Assembly: GCA_036250195.1 (NCBI GenBank)
Contig: JAVHZZ010000001.1
Span: 376,694,707-376,758,706, forward strand
Origin: Mixophyes australis
Lineage: Eukaryota; Chordata; Amphibia; Anura; Limnodynastidae
DNA length: 64,000 nucleotides
Reading direction: 5' to 3'
A program made the position numbers and the translations under genes. Below, one piece after another: positions 58,779-64,000 of the stretch. The notes beneath the pieces were generated by a model. That model was not told the DNA's origin and made no database searches. It worked only from the letters and a program-made list of their open reading frames with translations. Each line of letters begins with the position of its first letter. Position 1 is the stretch's first letter.

Positions 58779-59890
58779 TTTATGACCTCTTCCTCCTCGT
58801 CTGGTTCTGAAAGGTTTCGTTTCTTGTGTTGTGTGTGTGGTTTTGTTGATGGGTCTGGGTCTGAGGGAGGTATGGGGCCCAAGGCTAATAAAGGCTGCTT
58901 GGGAGAGGAGGGGGCGGTTGATGGATATAGGGTCGGGTTAGAGAAGACCGGGTGTCTGGCTGTGGTCTGATCCTGGGGAAGGGTGCTTCGGGTGGAGTTC
59001 GAAGTTTTGGGGTTATCAGGTGTGTTGGGGATGGTTGTGTTGCTGGATAGATAGATGTTGGCATCTATCCATCCTTGTTCAAATGAGCGAGTGACCAGTG
59101 ACTCGTAGCGGGATGTATCTAGGGGAGTACTGGCGGGGGAAGGATTGGTTGTATCGTTGTGTGTAGTGAGTAGAGATAGATTTTCATCATCATTTGAAGT
59201 AGGTGACATGGGGATGTTGATAGTCTGGGAGTTCATGTTATTTGTGTGGATCCCTTTCATGTATTGTTGGTAGGTGAGACCTAACTTTTTGTATATGGGT
59301 GTTTTGACGGAGTTGGTTCTTGCGTTTTCCTGGTTGGGATATGGTGTCCGATGTTTGAGGGGGTGTTGTTTGATCCCATATTTATCTCTAAGAGCCTTGT
59401 TATGTTTCTTGATAATTATCTCACATTCCTCCCTTTCTAATCTTTGTTCCATGAGTGTTTCTAGATTGGTGAGACTTGTGTGTGCTCTGATTGGGTCCAG
59501 TTTAGAATCTATTATGGCGATCTCATCGGCCAAGGTTAGCAGTTCCTGTTTCCTAGTTTCGATGATAAGGCCCATGAGTGTGTTTGAGCATTGGTTGAGA
59601 ATAGCATTCCATTTATCCATGAATGCTTGATTGTCAAGGTGATGTGTAGGTGATTTCTGGATAGAGAGACCCTTTGGGATGAGGGCTTGTTGTGTGTACC
59701 ATTCAAGGGTGTATATTTCCCACCATATCGTGGTTTCTTTTTTCAGGAGTTTCTCCAGTTGGAGAAGGTTGGAACTGAGATCTTCTCCTTTGTGTGTGTA
59801 ATCCACATTTGATGGCCCTCTATTAAGGCTGGAAAATAGGTTGTGAGCCTTTTGTAGCCTAGAAGCATGTCTATCCCCATGTTTGACCAT
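58706..59890 (-). CDS. N-terminal Penelope-like ORF, 394 residues, function unknown
   Basis: Starts with ATG at 59890, with an in-frame stop about 30 bp upstream, and ends at 58706, overlapping the RT frame by at least 73 bp in another frame. The N-terminal half is charged and helix-prone (LLQLEKLLKKETTIWW; LTNLETLMEQRLEREECEII), suggesting a coiled coil. The second half is Ser/Thr/Pro-rich, with an acidic EPDEEEEV stretch after a basic HKKRN. No known domain is evident. It may be a separate gag-like RNA-binding ORF, or the N-terminus of one long Penelope protein split by an indel near 58700-58780. Confidence 0.65.
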   Translation of the reverse strand: MVKHGDRHASRLQKAHNLFSSLNRGPSNVDYTHKGEDLSSNLLQLEKLLKKETTIWWEIYTLEWYTQQALIPKGLSIQKSPTHHLDNQAFMDKWNAILNQCSNTLMGLIIETRKQELLTLADEIAIIDSKLDPIRAHTSLTNLETLMEQRLEREECEIIIKKHNKALRDKYGIKQHPLKHRTPYPNQENARTNSVKTPIYKKLGLTYQQYMKGIHTNNMNSQTINIPMSPTSNDDENLSLLTTHNDTTNPSPASTPLDTSRYESLVTRSFEQGWIDANIYLSSNTTIPNTPDNPKTSNSTRSTLPQDQTTARHPVFSNPTLYPSTAPSSPKQPLLALGPIPPSDPDPSTKPHTQHKKRNLSEPDEEEEVINCTNKKIKSHPNHSPPPLDWGSSI

Positions 59891-59943
59891 AATTTGTTTC
59901 GGTGTATTTGCCGTGCTATCCTACCAGTGGTTGGTAGTGTTAT

Positions 59944-61007
59944 ACAAATAGGGAAATAGGAGGATGCACTGGACAAATTGGGATGTGGTATGAGCTGCAG
60001 CTCAGGAACGGGGTAACCAACCCTTGTACGATTAGGATGAAAGTAAAGAAGTCCTGATGCGCTCAAATACTGATATATTATAGGAGTGTGGTGCTTGGAC
60101 TGTGTCTCTGAGAATGGTGGAAGAATGCCTTGAGGTGTGCCTATGAGTGGCAGTGTATAATACAGAACAAGTAAGGTGTGGTGACCTATTAGGACCCTAG
60201 GAAAATTAAGGTTCACAGGTACAGCAATAAGAAATGTAACAGATGTAAATACAATAACATATAGCATATAAAATGTCTATGTTGGAGTTAACGATGAGTG
60301 AACAGGAATTCTGTAGCAGCTGCGTGTCATCTTGTGCAGGATAACAAATGAGTAAGCTAGGGATCTGGGTCTGTGACACTGCTGTGTCTATGCAGAGATA
60401 CCGTGGAAGTGTGGAATAGCTGTGCAATTACCTTGCAGCGCTATGTCAAGCGCGTGTGAGAAGTATTAGAGATGAGTAGTGGTGCAGAATGGATGTGCAA
60501 TTACCTTGCAGCGCTATGTCAAGCGCGTGAGTGGTGGCATCCGTTAGCGATGGTCTATTGCCTGGTGTCACCGTGTGCTGGTACGGTTCTGGAACCGACT
60601 AACTTAAGTTGTAGAAAAGTGTGAGGTTCCCTGGATGGTGTTGTCTCCGTTGCTGGCCGCCGTGTCGCTCGTCCGTGACGGGATCTATGGGCGCCGCTTG
60701 AGTGACGTCAATTAATCGTCGGGATCTGTTTAGCGCTGGTCGAGCGTGCATGCGTGGGATCGCGGAGGGAAGAATTCGAGAAACTACATGGTGAAGTATC
60801 TCAATGCAGTTTATTACAAGTGTAATGCAGCACTTACATGGAAAATACTTGGCAATCAATGGAGGGATATGCAGGAGTGGTGTATCGCCCCGACGCGTTT
60901 CGTCCTATGGACTTTCTCAAGGAGTGAGTGGGTGGGAATGAGAGGCCGGTATTTGAAGGGGTGGAGGTCACCTGATTGGTTGGGCACTCTGTGTGTTGAT
61001 TGGTTGC
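59944..61007 (-). repeat. Penelope-like terminal direct repeat (pseudo-LTR), 5' copy
   Basis: Near-identical partner of 54833-55896. In this copy the roughly 107-residue frame continues into unique sequence (60267-59743). It lies upstream of the coding region on the minus strand and probably carries the promoter. Confidence 0.93.
60892..60922 (-). ncRNA. hammerhead-like motif in 5' terminal repeat
   Basis: Identical to 55781-55811: GTCC-ATA-GGAC hairpin followed by GAAACGCGTC. Sited in the upstream repeat, it could process the 5' end of the element RNA if active. Confidence 0.45.
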
Positions 61008-61240
61008 ATCTACGAAATATATGAAATATAATATATAATAACTTATTCATTAACAGTCATTTATATTGCACCTACATATTATGCAACACTTTTACAGAGA
61101 ATATTTAATCATCCACATCAGTCCCTGCCCCTGTGGAACTTAAAATATATAGTCCTTACCACACAGACATCACAAACACACACTAGTGTTTATTTTAGTT
61201 AGAAAACAATTAACCTACCAGTATGTCTTTGGAGTATGAG

Positions 61241-61595
61241 CAGGGCTGGATTAACCATAGGGCTAACTGGGCTACAGCCCAGGGGCCTCTGGCATCCAGG
61301 GGGGCCTTGAAAGTGCTCAGCAGCAGTATTGATCGGTGGGGGGCGGGGGCGCCCCCGGCGCAATCAGTGCTGCTGAGCATTTTCACTGCGGTCCTTCTCC
61401 GGCTCGCTGTAGTCTCCTTACTGAGGAGATCTTGTGAGTCTCACTCTCACGAGATCTTCTCAGTAATGAGCGTACAGCGCGCCGGAGAAGGAGGTAAGGG
61501 GGGACGGGGGGGGGGGGGGGGCGCGGGCAGCTCGGATCACGGGGGAATGGAGGCCCCCTTAGCCCAGGGGCCTTCATTCCCTTAATCCGGCCCTG
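61241..61595. mobile_element. short hAT-like element (CAGGGCTGGATTAA termini)
   Basis: Left CAGGGCTGGATTAACC, right (opposite strand) CAGGGCCGGATTAAGGG, with perfect duplication agtatgag (61233-61240, 61596-61603). A hairpin spans about 61391-61490 (CCTTCTCCGGC...GCCGGAGAAGG, inner GAGGAGATCTTGTGAG against CTCACGAGATCTTCTC), then GAGGTAAGGG and a G run instead of a minisatellite. Confidence 0.9.
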
Positions 61596-61603
61596 AGTAT
61601 GAG

Positions 61604-63219
61604 ATAAAGCAGAGCAAGCATGGGAGAACATACAAACTCCACACAGATGCAGCCCATATACACATATTTGAAATAATATTGGTATTTTGTTTTATATTGA
61701 GTTGATATACACATGTAAAGTCAGCAATAACTTGTATGCTGATGGATGTTGAAGACCCTTTAAGTGCAAATTAGAGATTAACTCAGATGGTAAAAGAGCT
61801 CTCTGTCACAATTATCCAGATACTGTTTCACTGGACACCAAAATAAATCTTCATTAACATCCACAATGGACTGAGTTTACAGCAAAATCAAATAAAGAAC
61901 AAAGTCTTTATTATTAAAACTCTGCTTTGCTTCAAATATGGGCCCTTGGAATTTACCCTTTACTTACTGTAAATGCTTTTGTCCAATCATCTACAGTAAG
62001 TTAATCATGCATATTGCATGATTAGCTCTGTGATTGAAGATCCTTAAAGAATCCAAAGGAAGTGATGGGACAGGAACTGGAAATTGCTCCAAATTTACAT
62101 GTTAGTCACAGAGATCTGAGTGGTATGATATTGTCCTGACAAGTAATTTTGTATTAATTTATTGGAAGCTGTTAAGGATGCTATGGTACACTACTCATCT
62201 CCTGTTCTTTTAGATGCCAGCCACACATTAAGGCTAATCAGCAACTTTGTGAAAAATACAATATAAGATCATCTTAATTGCAACCTGTAAAGACCGTATG
62301 TCTTAGTGGGTTCTTTGAAATCACCTAGGTAGATTGTTGTAACCAATCACTAGAGAGATGTGGTTCTTTACAGGTACAGCATACACATGTAACAGAAGTG
62401 CAGTTCCTAGTCACCGATCCACGAACACACTCAGTACAGTCAAAAGACACATTGTATCCCTTTCTATATTCCCACGGTGATAGAGCTAATGGTGGGACGA
62501 ATAGGGGCTGTAGCCAGTTTATGAAAGGTGAATCAGTGACAAGGCATAACTCTGTGGTCCTCCCCCATAAAGGCATAACTCTGTGGTCCTCCCCCATAGT
62601 GATTGAAGACTGTTGGCTTTCTGTGGAGAAGGTGTCTAGGAGCATAATATAACAATGACCTTGTTGACTAAACAAGAGATATTTGATAACATTATCCATG
62701 TGTACACCAATTGTTTACCCCATCTCGTCCTCACTTATCCCCGATTTACATTCCACCTGGCGTCATTTGAGAATACCATGTCTGGCTTATGTAACCATGT
62801 CCAAATTAACATGAATACGGACAGTATATAATAACATATGTTAAGCAAACGCAAAAGAACAATATATGCAAATAAACTGTAAAGCAGACTATTATTACTA
62901 AGCTATTATGCAGAAAGAATGAGGAATCGCAAGTGTCCCTCTGTTTCATTCGCATGAATCCCAAAATCACACTGTATGGTTTCACACAAACCTTAAACTA
63001 CTTCACAACCAACTGTTCCAAACCGCCTTCCTCTGAACCAACACAATTGGAATTTTCAAGATACTTCCTGAAGAAAGGGATTGTGACCATCATTAGACAC
63101 ATACATGTGTTATGATGACAAAGGCTTCTTTGTCTGCACATGCCACAAGAAGCAGGCAACTTCAGTGCTTAGGTGAATTACCTATGTGACTGATGCCTTA
63201 TTTTCTAATTAAAACCAGG
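61604..63219. other. mostly unassigned; 28-bp duplication at 62541-62598
   Basis: No repeat termini found. AAGGCATAACTCTGTGGTCC plus TCCCCCAT occurs twice in a row. A cysteine-rich minus-strand stretch lies at about 62330-62470. Confidence 0.4.
62330..62470 (-). other. cysteine-rich stretch with TNF-receptor-like spacing, possible exon or fossil
   Basis: Within the minus-strand frame 62699-62325 the residues SFDCTECVRGSVTRNCTS, then VTCVCCTCKEPHLSSDW, give C-x2-C-x8-C-T-x5-C-x2-C-x8-W. TNF-receptor-superfamily cysteine-rich domains show C-x2-C-x(8-9)-C-x7-C-x2-C, often with an aromatic residue or Trp at this distance (CD40 type). A stop (TAG) follows four residues later, overlapping a possible donor AG|GTGATT. 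There is no second exon in view. It may be chance. Confidence 0.2.
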
Positions 63220-64000
63220 TGTCACGGGCACTAGGAGTTCTGCCCAGGATTCACCAGTTGATAATGCTTACCAGAGGGCGGGGTTTACACAGCGGTCCTC
63301 TGGCAGTAGGGTGAATAGTAGGAACGTATATAACAGCAGATGGAGAGAGAATGCCAATGGAATAGATGAGAGTCAGTGACTTGTAGCTATACTGGTAGGA
63401 GAGTCAGCGACTTGCAGCTGTACTGGTAGGAGAGTAGAGTGGACGTGAACAGGTGAAGGAGGGTAACGGGAGAGTCAGTGGTCTGTGGATAGCAAGATGT
63501 ACCACAGCTGTGAAAGGAAGACTTGTCCAGGTGCAGGTAGGTAGCGGGAAAGTCAGTGGTCTGCGTATAGCAAGTTGTACCACTGCTGTGATGAGAAGAC
63601 TTGTCCAGGTGCAGGTAGGTAGTGGGAGAGTCAGTGGTCTGCGTATAGCAAGTTGTACCACTGCTGTGAAGGGAAGACTTGTCCAGGTGTAGGTAGGTAG
63701 CGGGAGAGTCAGTGGTCTGCGTATAGCAAGTTGTACCACTGCTGTGATGAGGGGAGGACTTGTCCAGATACGGATAAGTGGAGGAGTGATAAGAGTCTAT
63801 AACTGTATAAATACAATTGGAGAGCAGAGGCGCTAGTCCCAAACAGATATGCAGCGTCACAGCTAATAGTCTATAGCATACCGCTGCTGAGTAGAGAAGC
63901 TTGTCCAACGAGGATATGCATGCACAGCAGGAGAGCTGAGAGACTGTAGCGGGTATGGGAACCGCAGGTGAGCAGAGCAGGTAATCCAGCAGACAGCTGA
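63220..64000 (+). mobile_element. LTR-type element, 5' end, running off the window
   Basis: It starts TGTCACGGGCACTAGGAG, has TATATAA at 63327-63333 about 105 bp in, and carries a 78-bp tandem array. The right end lies beyond the window, so it could be a solo LTR or a full element. It is most like the gypsy-type LTRs elsewhere in the window. Confidence 0.55.
63471..63780. repeat. 78-bp tandem array, four units
   Basis: AGTCAGTGGTCTG starts units at 63473, 63551, 63629 and 63707, each continuing ATAGCAAGTTGTACCACTGC and GACTTGTCCAGGTGCAGG. The minus-strand frame 63387-63908 (repeated DKSSxHSSGTTCYTQTTDSP) is an artefact of a period divisible by three. Confidence 0.9.

Larger units (their letters stand above)
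54833..61007 (-). mobile_element. nearly complete Penelope-like retroelement
   Basis: A 6,175-bp unit on the minus strand: long direct repeat (59944-61007), a 394-codon frame, an RT frame, a GIY-YIG endonuclease frame, and a second direct repeat (54833-55896). The repeats are offset by exactly 5,111 bp without indels. I counted about 14 substitutions in 1,064 bp, so the insertion is fairly young. The repeats lack TG/CA ends, arguing against an ordinary LTR retrotransposon. Coding damage is slight: one in-frame stop in RT and one frameshift before the endonuclease. Confidence 0.93.

Noticed and set aside
63387..63908. 173-residue frame with repeated DKSSHHSSG units
   Set aside because: Translation of the 78-bp tandem array in an LTR.

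Overview
This window looks like intergenic DNA from a large, repeat-rich vertebrate genome, most likely an anuran amphibian. That is an inference from the repeats: Penelope-like elements with GACGCGTTTCG-type long terminal direct repeats, Ty3/gypsy LTRs of the TGTCAC...TGACA type, many hAT-like non-autonomous elements, Tc1 remnants and palindromic MITEs whose ends read GGGCTAGATTTACTAAG or GGGCCTGATTCATTAA. I found no convincing host protein gene, tRNA, rRNA or CRISPR array. The only candidate host coding trace is a short cysteine-rich stretch near 62.4 kb (minus strand) with TNF-receptor-like spacing.

Layout. 0.5-1.4 kb: Tc1 element missing its catalytic core. 1.9-2.3 kb: dimeric repeat with an RTE-like tail. 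2.7-5.1 kb: hAT fragment, then a gypsy LTR split by a hAT insertion. 6.4-8.5 kb: degenerate minisatellite and a 295-bp tandem duplication. 9.8-13.8 kb: two small hAT-like elements, a TIR element and a LINE 3' fragment. 14.5-16.6 kb: hAT element with the TAGAGATG terminus. 16.6-18.7 kb: Penelope-like fragment with a 5' inversion. 20-26 kb: palindromic MITE, two CAGGGCC hAT elements with large minisatellites, and a Tc1 remnant. 27.3 kb: third Penelope end. 29-32 kb: decayed endogenous retrovirus, followed by LTR-like sequence and a perfect 54-bp-arm hairpin near 34 kb. 36-41 kb: MITEs and a hAT element with another hAT nested in it. 42-49 kb: solo LTR and two more hAT elements. 50-53 kb: 3.1-kb hAT with a decayed transposase. 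53.5-54.1 kb: solo LTR. 54.8-61.0 kb: a nearly intact Penelope-like retroelement flanked by about 98.7% identical 1,064-bp direct repeats. 61.2-64 kb: a short hAT-like element and an LTR running off the window.

Two patterns are the most interesting. First, eight CAGGG-ended hAT-like elements, seven with perfect 8-bp target duplications and one with 7/8, mostly share one modular plan: terminal repeat, internal GC-rich snap-back hairpin, a splice-donor-like GTAAGT/GTAAGG, then an element-specific minisatellite or homopolymer block. Second, three Penelope-derived segments carry a hairpin followed by GAAA and then a (C)GCGT/CACGT-like run. Stem sequence differs between families while pairing is kept, and one copy has the exact CUGANGA core, as expected for Penelope-associated hammerhead ribozymes. 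All identities, mismatch counts and boundaries were read by eye.
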